DNA of 64,000 nucleotides from Phallusia mammillata (Eukaryota; Chordata; Ascidiacea; Phlebobranchia; Ascidiidae). Below, in pieces: positions 31,400-43,642 of the stretch. How positions within the stretch are numbered: the first letter of the stretch is position 1; each line of letters begins with the position of its first letter. The position numbers and the translations under genes are program-made. The stretch lies in assembly GCA_003260075.1 (NCBI GenBank), contig QLIY01000088.1:124001-188000 (forward strand). Reading direction: 5' to 3'. The notes under the pieces were generated by a model. That model did no database searches, was not told the origin of the DNA, and saw only the letters and a program-made list of their open reading frames with translations.

Positions 31400-32343
31400 A
31401 TCTGCTCAAAAATATATAAATGATGCCGCATGCGGCTCTTACGTCGTTGTCGAAGTTTGGGGCCACTGTGTATATTTTGGTTAGTTAGTGGCGATCTGAT
31501 ACAAAAATCGTTAAATTTAAAGTAGGCTTTAACTTTGCTTTTGAACAAACTGACTTTCGGTATGACCACAAACCTTGCCTCAAAACTGCAACCTTATGTG
31601 GCAAATGTCTTGATTATGATCGCATATATTCAATTGTTGAAGAATTAATGGTTGCTCATTGTTGCGTAATGAGACACCAAACGACAGCAATATTTACAAC
31701 AAGTGTGTTACAAAGTAAATAATGCTTCAATCCGTTGTTTTTCGGGTTATGATGAACGTTATATTTTATGGGCAGTTTGTATTTTGAATTGAGCGATTGT
31801 TGGTGGGGAATGCATCAGTGACGTCGCAATGAATTTAGTTTCGCCATTTTGCGTTTTTGTAAAACTCGGCGCCTAAGTTTGGGGCACATGCGCGTTAGAT
31901 GAAAATACCGCAAAGTTTTTCAGCAGGGAAAATCTTTTGAGTAATCAATTTTTGTCAAGTTAGTCTTAAAAATTGCAGTAAAAAAAAAGTTTAGCAATTC
32001 ACCAGTCATGAATCTCACCGCACGTTATTGATAGAATGAGAAAAAAAGGGATATTTTAATTCATATGTTTTTGTGTGTGGGATTCGTTAAAATGAGAGTT
32101 TTGTGTGAGAGACTGTGGAAATCATTTATTGTTGAAAATGACTGGCCCGTGGTCTGTACAATTCAAATTGTGTTATTATTATGTTTGTGTGCGACATTTA
32201 GAAAAAATACGACTAAGCACAGGTCTCTATGTGTGAGGAAGGGACGAGGCATTAAACATATGTGCTTATGTGCATAATGTGGCCCTTTGTGGTAACACAA
32301 TAAAAAATATGGCTCTTAGGCTTTGACCGGTTGTCCACCCCTG
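31400..32343. mobile_element. Longer relative of the same hAT element (right part)
   Basis: After the n at 31399 the sequence re-enters the element interior (ATCTGCTCAAAAATATATAA), continues for over 900 bases of unrelated interior, and ends GGTTGTCCACCCCTG before satellite sequence CCTTAGGG. It looks like a longer copy from which the 311-bp form could be an internal-deletion derivative. I saw no transposase motif; the longest frame (32065-32277, 70 codons) is unremarkable. Confidence 0.6.
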
Positions 32344-32363
32344 CCTTAGGGTTTTTACCGTTC

Positions 32364-32563
32364 CAGTGGCGGCTCGTGCCTAAAATTTGTGGGGGTGCTG
32401 CTCAAAATTTTAGCCTTTATTGAACATATATAAGTTGGCAATATATAGAAAACCTACATTTATAGTTTTCTAGCCATTGTTTTGTGTAGAAAAACAAGTA
32501 ATACAAATCTTAATTAGAAACTCCATTGTGACGTAATTTTTGTTACGCNACGAGCCGCCCCTG
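32364..32563. mobile_element. hAT-type MITE, 200 bp, 8-bp TSD, in a satellite unit
   Basis: The left end is CAGTGGCGGCTCGTG and the right end ACGAGCCGCCCCTG (an n at 32549 falls in it). A perfect TACCGTTC duplication flanks it (32356-32363 and 32564-32571). The target is satellite sequence: removing the element restores a TTTTTACCGTTCTAAACC satellite context. Confidence 0.85.
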
Positions 32564-32604
32564 TACCGTTCTAAACCGGTTCGAAACTGGAATATTTCCG
32601 TCAA

Positions 32605-33300
32605 ATACTCGGGTTAATCAAGAATTCCGTTTAATCGAATATTTCGTTTAATCGAATAATTCGTTTAATCGAATATTTCGGTTGATCGAATATTCCATTT
32701 AATCGAATACTCCGGATAATCGAATACTCTGTTTAATCGAATATTCCGTTTGATCGAATATTCCGGTTAATCGAATATTCCGTTTAATCGAATATTTCGT
32801 TTTATCGAATATTTCGGTTAATCGAATATTCCGTATAATCGAATATTCCGTTATATCGAAGGTTCCGTTTAATCGAATACTCCGGTAAATCAAGTATTCC
32901 GTTTAATCGAATATACCGTTTAATCGAATATTCCGTTGAATCAAATATTCCGGATAATCGAATATTCCGTTAATCGAATGTTCCGTTTTATCGAATATTC
33001 CGGCAAATCGAATACTCCGTTTAATCAAATATTCCGTTTAATCGAATATTTCATTTAATCGAATCTTTGGGGGGGGGGTTTAATCAATCAATCACTGTTT
33101 TATTTGTTTCAACGCCAAAATATGAATGAGGGGGGGGGGCGAATACTCCGGTTAATCAAATATTCCGTTTAATCGAATATTTCATTTAATCGAATCTTTC
33201 GTTTTATCGAATAATCCGTTTAATCGAATATTCCGTTTAATCGAATATTCCGGTTAATCGACTATTTCGTTTATTCGTATATTCCAGTAATCGAATATTC
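32605..33300. repeat. 17-bp minisatellite, about 40 units
   Basis: Repeats of GTTTAATCGAATATTCC with scattered variants (TTTCG, ATACTCC, CAAGTATTCC). Each unit contains the palindrome GAATATTC. Two G10 runs (33069-33078, 33130-33139) enclose 51 bases of non-repeat DNA and mark joins. It begins directly at the edge of a satellite unit (GGAATATTTCCGTCAAATAC). The minus-strand open frame over it is repetitive and not a gene. Confidence 0.92.
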
Positions 33301-33678
33301 TGGATATTTTCCATGGAAAATTAAAGTAGGTTTGTTTCGATGTATCGTTTTATCATTCACCGTGATCAGTATGAGAACTTTTTTTAAAGAAATATCAGAA
33401 AAGTTGTTTTTAAGTTAATGGAAGAAACTTGATGTTGCTTTATTTCTGGTGCGTCGTACATCTAATCAATTTTTCCAAGTTTCCAAATATTCTATTTGAA
33501 TAAGGACTGACGATGCCATATATTTGGGCGAAATCGATTTCCGAAAGGGTTTGCAATAATAAATACACAGACTGATTTAAGTGTGTGCTGAATTTGTCAG
33601 CTAAGTAATGTCAATATATGTGACTGGATTCGTCTGTTGAGCACTCGTGGATCAGGACGATTTCTGTATTTGTACATC
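33301..33678. other. Unique AT-rich DNA, no gene seen
   Basis: Non-repetitive sequence after the minisatellite with no supported exon or repeat. Confidence 0.4.
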
Positions 33679-34905
33679 GTTATAGAAATGCCGTTTGTTC
33701 CAAATTATCATTGTAAATTGCATGATTGTTCTTGAAACGAAGCCATAAAAGTCATAGAACTGTGGCAGAAATATGATGACAGGCAAATAACTATAACAAT
33801 TTAAAAAGCGGTATTTAGGAAGTTAGTATTAAAGCCCTACACCAGTGGTTCTCAACTCATTTCGGGCCATGGACCACCACGCAAGTAAAAATAATATCAT
33901 GGACCATTTTATCTTTGAGCAAGATTGAAGTACACATACAAAACTACTATTTGGGCTTGAAACATAATTCTTTTAAACAGATTTTCAAGAAGTGAGATAC
34001 AATTATTAACAGCTAACATTTTGATACTCTTTCAACATGTNNNNNNNNNNNNNNNNNNNNNNNNNNNNNNNNNNNNNNNNNNNNNNNNNNNNNNNNNNNN
34101 NNNNNNNNNNNNNNNNNNNNNNNNNNNNNNNNNNNNNNNNNNNNNNNNNNNNNNNNNNNNNNNNNNNNNNNNNNNNNNNNNNNNNNNNNNNNNNNNNNNN
34201 NNNNNNNNNNNNNNNNNNNNNNNNNNNNNNNNNNNNNNNNNNNNNNNNNNNNNNNNNNNNNNNNNNNNNNNNNNNNNNNNNGTATTTAGGAAGTTAGCCC
34301 CCCCCCCGTTATAGAAATGCCGTTTGTTCCAAATTATCATTGTAAATTGCATGATTGTTCTTGAAACGAAGCCATAAAAGTCATAGAACTGTGGCAGAAA
34401 TATGATGACAGGCAAATAACTATAACAATTTAAAAAGCGGTATTTAGGAAGTTAGTATTAAAGCCCTACACCAGTGGTTCTCAACTCATTTCGGGCCATG
34501 GACCACCACGCAAGTAAAAATAATATCATGGACCATTTTATCTTTGAGCAAGATTGAAGTACACATACAAAACTACTATTTGGGCTTGAAACATAATTCT
34601 TTTAAACAGATTTTCAAGAAGTGANGTTATAGAAATGCCGTTTGTTCTAAGTTATCATTGTAAATTGCATGATCGTTCTTGAAACGAAGCCATAAAAAGT
34701 CATAGAACTGTGGCAGAAATATGATGACAGTAAAATAACTATAACAATTTAAAAGCGGTACTTAGGAAGTTAATATTAAAGCCCTACACTAATGGGCGGT
34801 AAAGAGTAATAATCTAGATTTTTCGTGGAAGATGGTTTGATGCTACTTTTACTGCGTTGATATTGTTACTTTGCAAGCAACCCAATTAATTTTTGAAGAT
34901 ATTTC
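33679..34905. repeat. One locus present three times, around an N gap
   Basis: The same segment (starting GTTATAGAAATGCCGTTTG) occurs at 33679-34040, 34308-34624 and 34626-34905. The first two are identical where they overlap and both contain the left part of a hAT element (CAGTGGTTCTCAACTC at 33843 and 34472). The third has several substitutions and indels and lacks the element. Joins are an N block (34041-34281), C10 (34298-34307) and a single n (34625). Confidence 0.88.
34041..34281. other. Assembly gap, 241 N
   Basis: A run of 241 undetermined bases. The sequence on its far side (34282-34297) repeats sequence found before it. Confidence 0.99.
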
Positions 34906-35744
34906 GATTTTGAAAACCGGTTTTGTAGGTTCGGTAGGAGGCAGAAACCGGTCATAACCGGATTTCTGGAATATTCCCGCGAAAACCCACCGAAAACCGG
35001 ATTTTTCTTCGATATTTTGGCCCCCCGAAATCGAAAAAAAACGGAAAGGCTATAGCAGGGATGGGCAATCTTTGTTACTCTGGGGCCATAAACAAAAGCC
35101 AAAATTAGCTCGCGGCCCGCACCTGTGTATAACACAAGGTGGATTTTACTTCGTTGCTTACCAAATATGCTTAACTACAAGTGAAATTCGCATTTAATTC
35201 TAGCTACATATTGCCAGGTCGCAAAAATAGCATCGGCGCATTAATCTGCTCAAAAATATGAACTCGTTTGTCAGCACATTTCAAATTCAAGCGTCTCCGC
35301 GGGCCGCACAACCTTGAATTAAGGGCCACATGTGGACCGCGGGCCGCAGGTTGCCCACCCCTGGGCTATAGCCTTAGGGTTTTTTCCAAAATCGGGTCAA
35401 AAATTTCGATTTTGAAAACCGGTTTAAACCGGTATGGAGGTTTGATAGAAGGCAGAAACCGGTCTAAACTTGGTTGAAACTGGTATATTCCTGGGAAAAA
35501 CCCACAGAAAACCGGTTTGAAATGGTTTAGAAGTTCGGTAGGAAGTAGAAACCGACCATAACCGGTTTGAAACTGAAATATTCCGGCGAAAACCCACCGA
35601 AAACCGGATTTTTTTGATTTTTTGACCAACAGTTGTCGAAAAGCGGAGTCAAAATTTTCGGTTTTTGAAATTGTTTCAAACCGGTTTGGAGGTTCGGTAG
35701 GAGGCAGAAACCGTTCAAAACCGGTTTGAAACTGGAATATTTCC
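34906..35744. repeat. Second block of the 196-bp satellite
   Basis: Satellite units resume abruptly after GAAGATA at about 34905, carry the hAT element at 35056-35363, and run into the minisatellite at 35745. The order satellite, hAT, satellite, minisatellite is the same as at 31007-33300, but this block lacks the 200-bp hAT. It is probably an alternative version of that locus. Confidence 0.8.
35056..35363. mobile_element. hAT-type MITE, 308 bp, perfect 8-bp TSD, in a satellite unit
   Basis: Ends are CAGGGATGGGCAATCTTTG and GCAGGTTGCCCACCCCTG. A perfect GGCTATAG duplication (35048-35055 and 35364-35371) flanks it, within the satellite sequence AAAGGCTATAGCCTTAGGG. It is homologous to 31088-31398 with scattered differences. 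Confidence 0.9.
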
Positions 35745-35911
35745 GTCAAATACTCCGGTTAATCAAGTATTCCGTTTAATCGAATATTTCCTTTGATCGA
35801 ATATTCCGTTTAATCGAATATTCCGGTTAATCGACCGTTCCGGTTAATCAAATATTCACGTTTAATCGAATATTTCATTCAACCGAATCTTTCGTTTAAT
35901 CGAATAATCCG
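35745..35911. repeat. 17-bp minisatellite, second block
   Basis: About ten units of the GTTTAATCGAATATTCC repeat, cut by C11 (35912-35922), after which sequence already seen at 34785-34900 starts again. Confidence 0.88.
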
Positions 35912-36501
35912 CCCCCCCCCCCAGCCCTACACTAATGGGCGGTAAAGAGTAATAATCTAGATTTTTCGTGTAAGATGGTTTGATGCTACTTTTACTGTGT
36001 TGATATTGTTACTTTGCAAGCAAGCCAATCAATTTTTGAAGATAATCCAGAAATATCAAAAAATACATTATTCGCAAAACAGTTTACCTTATTAGACACC
36101 GAAAGCGGGTAGTAAGACATTCAATAAATCTAACCTTAAAATCAGTGAAACCTCTTGTTCTATAACCCACACACCCAAAGTACCACACGCAAAGATCATA
36201 TCAAGCACAAAAAACACAAACATACCCATATCCTGTAACCATTGGCAACGGCGTCGATACACTTTTGATTCGCATTAGGGGGAACGTTGCTGGCAAAACA
36301 GAACACCCTTGTGCACAAATATGACCAGCTGGTTCTAACAGGTGGGCCCACGGGTTAATGCCCCCGGATGGGTGGGGTTAAGGTAACCCACGCATGTGGA
36401 GTAAAACCCCTTGGTACGGTTTTGATTTTCCCACGTTAATTTGTTTCTAGCAACATGTTTCAGTTTGTTTCATTTAAGAATAGGACTTGTTGCAAGTATT
36501 T

Positions 36502-36900
36502 TACTTACACAATGCCAAATACGCCTGTGTTTGTTACAATGCAGTTTAAGCAGCATGCAATGCTTGAAAAAAAACAATGTACTGAAGATATTTCTTTTAA
36601 TTGCCGCACATTTTATCACAACATTAATGCGTAATTTAAAAATGAAAACAAGCATCGTTAATTCTTTGTTGTGAGCAATATGATTTTGGTTTGTTTCAGT
36701 AAATAATAGCATTTGCAGTTACTTACACAATGCCAAACACGTCTGTGTTTGTTACATTGCAGTTTAAAGTAACATAAAACGCGTAAAAGAAAAACAATGC
36801 ACTGTAGATAGTTTTTTTTGAAATGTCGTAAATTTTGCCATTACATTAGTACATAATTTAACAAGGCAAAACTAGCATCGTCGCTTTTCACCACAAGACT
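36502..36900. repeat. Old direct duplication, period about 218 bp
   Basis: ACTTACACAATGCCAAA recurs at about 36503 and 36721, followed in both by C(G)CCTGTGTTTGTTACA..GCAGTTTAA and later by CATTA-rich and AGCATCGT blocks. The copies are clearly diverged, unlike the G/C-run joins, so this is a genuine older duplication. Confidence 0.6.
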
Positions 36901-39572
36901 CGCATTTTGGTGCAAGACTACGTGACTTAGGCGTCATAAATCACATGACCAGGCTCTAAAGTAGTCGCGCGTTCTCGCTAATTAAACTTTACTGCTGCAC
37001 GTTTGTCCCATCATCTTGTCGAACGCACTCACCGCACTTGCTATATTCATTTCCGAGCAGAAGCAGCAGGTGTTATTCATGCAAGAGTATGCATTGCTTT
37101 TGAATGTTAAGAGGTTTCATTCCGCGAGATATTGCCAACACATGAGTTTGGAAGTAAAGCAGCAAATTTGAGAAAATAGTAACTTTCGGCCAGGAATGAA
37201 TATCTCCTGCTAACAGCATTGTAAAAAATGCTAAACATAATTTGATATGTTATACTTCCTAATACATATGAAACCAAACTTATGGTGTACTGTAAGTGGC
37301 ATAAAGTCAAAGTAAGTTATAAAAATAAAATCCAGCGTTTTTTACCCAAAAAAGATTGAGTTGAGTCTGATGAGGGTGGGTTTGAGCTAGCTTACTGAAA
37401 AGTTTATAAGTTTGTATTTGCAAAACTTGTGAAGTTTCATAAATATGTTTGAAAGCTTCCACTCCAACGACGCAAATATACGGAGCTTTGAATGCGCGAG
37501 AAGGAAAGAGTTATGTTGTTGTTCTCATGTACATTTGTGGGTTCAGAATATACGTGTTATTTTATTTATCCTATATGCAGAAAGACTCATGGCCTAACTG
37601 CTTATCGTCTGCGGACTTTCGTATAGTTTTATTTAGGGTAACGCTTATAAATTATGGTACATTTTAGCAATGCCAAAGCATAAAAACAAATAACCACTGA
37701 ATCGAAGGGTATTTAAAACAGTATACATTTTAAAATGAAAACGCAAAGCTGCTTTGAACTTCAGGCATTCTATATTACGTAGTTTCCTAACCAATGAGTA
37801 ATTTTAAAGGTATTTTGCGGACTCAAACCTTTTTTGCGATCAAGTTCGCAGTCGGCAGCAGACCGCACTAGCTTATGGGTTTTAGACACCACACTCAACT
37901 ACCAACGAACCCAAAACCTTTTGTTAATACGGATTAACGAGCCACGGGTTAATGTTTTGCGTGGTGCGCAGCCAAGCATGACCGTGACCGACCTTTCCGC
38001 GCCTTTTCCTTGACGTCATTCGTCCTTTCGAATGCAGCAGAAGGAAAAACGTAATAGATTTATATATAGCTACTGAAGAAGCGGAATTTATCGTGGTTAC
38101 TGTGTTTTGGATGGAATTCGTTTAAGCACCAAAACAAGTTTTTATTTTTATTTTTCCTTGCGTGATTTTGATTTTAAAACAACCTTTTGACAAAAGTACA
38201 GAAACTGATTTGATAGTTTTGAACGTTTGGCTGTAAAAGTTCGATAATTAGCAACCTAAACGCACAAAATATGAAAGATCGAAATCAAACTCTAAAAGCC
38301 CGCTTTAAATGCACATTTTCTCTATGAAGTCATAGATAAAACAGATAAATTTGAAAATATTTTTAAATAGTTCATTATGTAGAGGGCTTATACCGCTTTG
38401 ACCCTTTTTAAGTTAGGCGCACAGGCTTTCGGTAAAAATCACTTCTGTAAACCTATAGGTTTTGCAAATAAGCACCACTAAAACGCATTGTCCATATTCA
38501 ACTCGTCTTGCATAACCTGTATGCACTGGTTATTTACGTGTGATACAGCAAAATCCGTTGAATCCGTTGCATTTGATTTGCACTCGGAATAGATAACATG
38601 ACGAATAGCAAGCGCGGTCAACGGTTAAATATTTTGCTAGAGGCAGCTACATTTTTTTATAAACACCAACTTATCTAAATATCTATTTTTGACTATTTTT
38701 TTGCATCAAAGGAGTAAGTTTAGTGCGATGTGCGTCAATGCCGAAATGGGTTTATTAACCTTTACTCTGCTTCCCGGGTGATTGATCCTTCCCGCTTTTC
38801 CCTCGAATCGCTAAGCGCACCATTCGTTGACGTATTAGGGCAGCGTAAACCATTTCTAAACTGTAACAGTATAAATTTTCTGAGTGATCTAAATGTCAGT
38901 CAAACTGGTTACAACGCAATTGCAAAAGCGAAGTGCCCCGAACGGCGCAGCGTTAATGGACGCAATTGCTCGAAATCAAGATGCCGCGAATACCTGTTCG
39001 ATAAGACTGCACCTCCTCGACCCACTGGCAAAACAACCAAGGCGCTAATATTATGACGCACAAGAGCCGTTGCGGCGAATACTGGGAATTTTATCGATCA
39101 CATTTGCCGGATTGTAACCCGAAATGAGGTGTTTATCTTCAACCCGACTTGCAATTTGATTGCCTTTGCCGCTAAGACGCTTTTAGACGGGCCGATGTTG
39201 ACGAATTGAGTGACCGCTTGCATTAGGAATTATAGCCTTGCAGCGCAAGCACCCCAGGTGTGAAGCAAAAACAAGATATTAAGTTACGTTCGACATCGTC
39301 AACTTGAACCAAGTGGCCCTGTCAGGCAGGTGCGTTCGAAGACTTGTAGCGTAGCATTCCGGCTTATTCGGCGTTATCGGTGCGTCTTGGTGGTGATGCA
39401 ACGGCACTGCGTCACAAACAGAGGATCTAGACCAGTCGTCGGGTTCGATAATGACTTGCGACGCCCGTTTGAACACTGCCTGGACTTAATGTCGCAGCTG
39501 AAAAGTCGCGCAAACATTTCACATACCCAAGGTACCAACACAGGCAGGGCGCGTGGCACCAGGGCTAATGGA

Positions 39573-39573
<1 letters not shown>

Positions 39574-39630
<57 letters not shown>
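39574..39630 (+). repeat. 57-base poly-C tract
   Basis: A pure run of 57 C followed by T7. The flanks are not obviously duplicated. Like the G80 and G52 runs, it may be a sequencing or gap-fill artefact or a real homopolymer. Glycine/proline homopolymer frames over it are meaningless. Confidence 0.6.
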
Positions 39631-42600
39631 TTTTTTTCAAACGCATAGCGCCGCTGGTTTAGCCTTTGATGTACAAGCGTTGCGGCTGTAACCGAAGCTG
39701 TGTTATTCCGAAGTGCTAACGGGAATGAAATCACTCCATTTGTAGCAAAACTCGTAAACAAGCGCAAATTGGTAAACAATTTTATGTCGCGTCTGACGAT
39801 GTGATGGTCGAATGTCGTGCTGTGTCTGAAAATAAAAGCTTGAACTTATATACCACACTTAACTTCTGTTAACAAAAAATGATTATGGATAACGTTGTAG
39901 CTTTGAAAAGGCCAACAATTTCGGATGCAATTTTAATAAAATCTGCTTTAAAAAACCTAATGAACATTAGAACAGGTTATCGTATGATAGGACACTTGTA
40001 ATGTTCAAGTGAAAAGATTCCTATTTATCTCTGGTGCACCGTAATCTAGTGTTTAAAACAGACATAAACGTTACGGGCCGAAGTTTTGTAAAATTTTAAA
40101 AATATTCCTGAAACACAAGTAAATAATGTGCAATAAATTTTGCCCAACCCGACATACGTAATTCTCAAAATCTACAAAGCACATTTTCTCATTTCTAAAA
40201 AACTTTAAAATAAACAGAATCCCGCCAGTTCGTGCGCTGAAATTCTAACCAAAACAACACACCTAGATTTTTTGCTTTACTTCAATTAATCTCTTATCCC
40301 ACAAAACGAAAGACAAGCCCCCATTTTGGCTTATGTTTGACCCGCGCTTCAAACCCTTACCTCAAGTTTAGTCCATCACTGTAAGCAGAAGTTTTCGTTT
40401 ACTCGATCCGTGGTTTATATGAGTAATGAGCGGGGTAACTATTCCTGGCCCCATGATGGGTTGACAGCTGGGGCAGAGGTGCGATCCTGTCGATTCAGCA
40501 CGCCCCCAGGGCCCCAACACCAATTACGTAACTGCCTCTTAGTTGTGTTGACGTAGTGATTAGGACATCAGGGAGCCGTCAGCAGTTGTCCGAATGTTCC
40601 AAACGCCGCCGTGCCGCCAAACAATGGCGATTTCTAAGGAAACAAATCGCTTCTTGATCGCAACTGGGCCTAATTAACCAGCATCTATGCAGTCGGCCTT
40701 TCCCGAGACAATAGGTCGTGTGTGTTAGTCCTCTTTCCACTGGTTCGGGTGAATATGACGTAGCCGGATTCGGCGAGGCGTGACGGGTCCGGTTGCACAG
40801 ATTAGCGCTGGCGTAATTGTTCTCTCTCTCCAAGCATTGCCACGCAATAGACCAACACCCGGCTCGGGTGGCGATGACGTCATGTGCTCGCCAGAAGATG
40901 TAACAAAATCCCGTCCAAAGGGGTTCACGGGCGGCTGGACTTGACACATGAGCGTCAACAGCGGACCGCACGCTGGGAAACAGAGCCTGGGCGGTGTGGC
41001 GCGCGTTGTTATGGCAACAGTGGATATGCAACAAAGTGCGAGGCTTTTAGCGTTTCAGCAAAATCACAGAAATCGGTAATTGGCATTCGGGACGTTTGTG
41101 AGGGCAAATTAACGTCCGTCGGGTCAGGGCTGTGCGCAGATGAACGACCGGATAGCAAAGCCCCTTGTGTGGTGGTGTTGTGGACTCTGAGCACCGAAAA
41201 CAAGTTGTTACATTTGCGCTGCCGAATCGAAAGGTCGGCTATTGCGCGCGTGCGGCCAGAAGACCCTATTAGAATTACCCAAATTGCCGACGAGAAATTA
41301 CGGGATTTAAATATAGATCCGGCCTCAGCTCTGACTTCCGCAGTCAGTCCTTTATTTTTTGAATGATTGACGCATGTTCCTTTAAAATAAAATGCATTAA
41401 AACTGGTACAGAGACTTATCCGATATCAGTTCCTGTCCTAATCTAATCAACAAACAAAATCATGCCTTGGGATGGCATAAGTTTCGCGTAGATTTCACCA
41501 GAGGTATGGCGACAAGACTTAAGGAATGCGCATAATTTTGACGCGACCAATTCCGGTACGTCATATAATTTCGGCCTACCTGGCTACGTCGCCTCAGTGG
41601 CTGTCGAAATGTTTTGATAACGCCACGCCACTGAACCTATACGTATAAGGGCGTTGGTAGCGGGCACGGCGTGGCCCATCTGCCCCAGTAATAAATCATA
41701 TGCAAAGCTCGCGAAGGAAAATATGGTCGGAAAAAGGTCTTTGTGGTTTTTGCGAGCCTTTAAATAGGAACGAACTTGCGAATTTTGCAGCACAGGTTTC
41801 GGTGGTCCTAAACCGAAGCCTTATGGAACCAGAAGAGGTTTCGAAATTCTGCAATAAAACGAGAGAGTAAATATTGCAGATAATTTTCAGCTTGCTAATG
41901 TGTTGTCAAGGCAGAATATTCGCATTTTAAATTTTAAACCGTAAAGCATATATGACTGTTTCGATAATAAGTTGTTACCGATGGTGCATTTTCCAACAGG
42001 AGAATTCTTCTTTAGATAACGATTTTTATATCGAGTTAATGTACTAATGTGATTAATAATTTGACTATTTCGTCATTTGCCGTAAAAAAAAACTTCCAAA
42101 CGGTTGATAAACGAGTTTCTCATAAACTCAATTTAAAGCCGCGTCTTACTCATATCTGGACCAAGTCGTTTTTCAGGGGCAAACGAAAATGCGTTCCAGT
42201 AATAAACAACTAATAATTTTGGACGTGTTTGCGTCAATGACATTTAACCTTTACGCTTACGCGAGACTAAAATAGCTCAGCAGCGGTATCAGACGCTTAA
42301 TCCAGCGATAACCACTAACGGCGCACGTCCAATCATCATGTACTGAATATTTCTGTTTAGGGTTTGACGCAAAACATTGGCTTCACAGCTTAAAATGAGC
42401 TAACGCGATTTGCATGGTGGTAAGTGGCAGAGGAGCGATAGTATCAGTTAAGAGTCGATCTAACGCGTAGAATCACTTCGGCGGTTTTGAAGTATATTTA
42501 GCCATCATGCCTGCAAGACCGCAAGGTAGTAGATGATTGCAAAACTGGTACGGGTGAAAATTTCGCCGGGCTTTCGTAGGCTACATTTTCATATTAAACT

Positions 42601-42821
42601 CTTAAATTCGATTGACAGTATTGTATAAAACTCTGCTACATTTACTGACTCAACGTGCATGCATGTGAACATTATTTTAGTATTGTTTTGTTTGACCTCA
42701 AACTGAATAGAACAATAACCGGGTATAAACACACTGTACGGTATCAAAGTCAAAATATTGTCAGCCATGCTGGTTGTAAACATTTCGGGCTCATTATTAA
42801 CGCATGGGAATATTGAAAATG

Positions 42822-42899
42822 TGACGTCATCGCTTGAGGCTGACGTCATCGGCTCAGGCGGCGAAGCGCGAGAAAAAAATACGCAGCGCGTGTATATAA
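42822..42899 (+). promoter_or_regulatory. Probable CCN gene promoter: two CREs and a TATA box
   Basis: Two perfect TGACGTCA sites (42822-42829 and 42841-42848, 19 bp apart start to start) are followed 45 bp later by TATATAA (42893-42899), predicting a start near 42925. The coding start of the CCN gene is at 43643, so the 5' UTR would be about 700 bases or spliced. CRE/ATF control of vertebrate CCN1 is established; its use here is inference. Confidence 0.55.
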
Positions 42900-43642
42900 G
42901 CGCCCTAGCCACCTAAATCACAGTCAGATAGTGCGGTGGTAACATGATGCAAGAATTCGGTTGACGGGATTCGCTCAGTCGCTTGCAAATTGCTTTGTGT
43001 CAGCAAGGTCGCTAAGAGCAAGAGTTTGCAGTTAAGCATATAGGGTCGTCGATCTTCAAAACTCGACATGTCGCTGGTGAATGCGCCCACCGTTCCGGGT
43101 CAACTACTAGGGCAAGCTTGCGTTTCATGCTAAACAGCGCAAGGACGATTCCACAAATCGAGAGACTATTAAGTGACGGCAGCTTGCATGTTTCGGCTGC
43201 GCGAAAAATCTCAGCGGTTCAGAGGGCCCGGAGTTGTTGATGTTTTTGCTTTAAACCACTAATTCGATTTAGCAGGGATTTCGGGTCTCTTCTACCTTGT
43301 ACAGTGTTTTGCGTCTCATTTTACCCCGAATACGTGATAGAGTTATTTTTAGTGTGTGACGCAGCTCTGGAGGGGACAGAGGGGGTGCAGCGATTTTCTG
43401 CGAGCTTAACGCAAACAATAGGGGGCAGACGCGCGTCTCAAGAAGAAAGAGTGTATCGCTTTCTGTTGGGTCCAATCAACAGCGATGTTGGAACAGGCCG
43501 CTTTGACGGGTGACCTATGACAGTTAACATGGCAACTATAATATTTACTTGTGTTTACAGGAGATATAGGTATAAAAATCATTGTTTCTTAAACCTCGAA
43601 AACATTTGTTGTACTCACGTAAGTCAGAAGCAACAGACAAGT

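Larger units (their letters stand above)
35923..42821. other. Long intergenic region upstream of the CCN gene
   Basis: About 6.9 kb without a gene I can support. 35923-36040 repeats 34783-34900. A diverged direct repeat lies at 36502-36900. 38.7-41.4 kb is more GC-rich, with open frames of 108-160 codons on both strands that show no domain and overlap each other. A lone CRE (TGACGTCA) is at 40875-40882. It is probably regulatory and spacer DNA for the CCN gene. Confidence 0.45.

Noticed and set aside
31400-32343. hAT transposase gene in the longer element
   Set aside because: The longest frame is about 70 codons with no transposase motif, so it is non-autonomous or decayed.
32699-32893. Minus-strand repetitive frame over the 17-bp minisatellite
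   Set aside because: The repeated peptide is only a translation of the minisatellite.
32610-33300. CRISPR-like or telomeric array
   Set aside because: The repeats are contiguous 17-mers with no unique spacers, in a eukaryotic gene context, and do not match telomere repeats.
38730-39056. A 108-codon plus-strand frame
   Set aside because: No domain or conserved motif. A repeat-like or GC-rich spacer explains it as well.
40579-41366. Opposed frames of 151 and 160 codons in GC-rich DNA
   Set aside because: They overlap on opposite strands, have no recognisable domain, and GC-rich DNA lacks stops by chance. No splice signals fit a gene.
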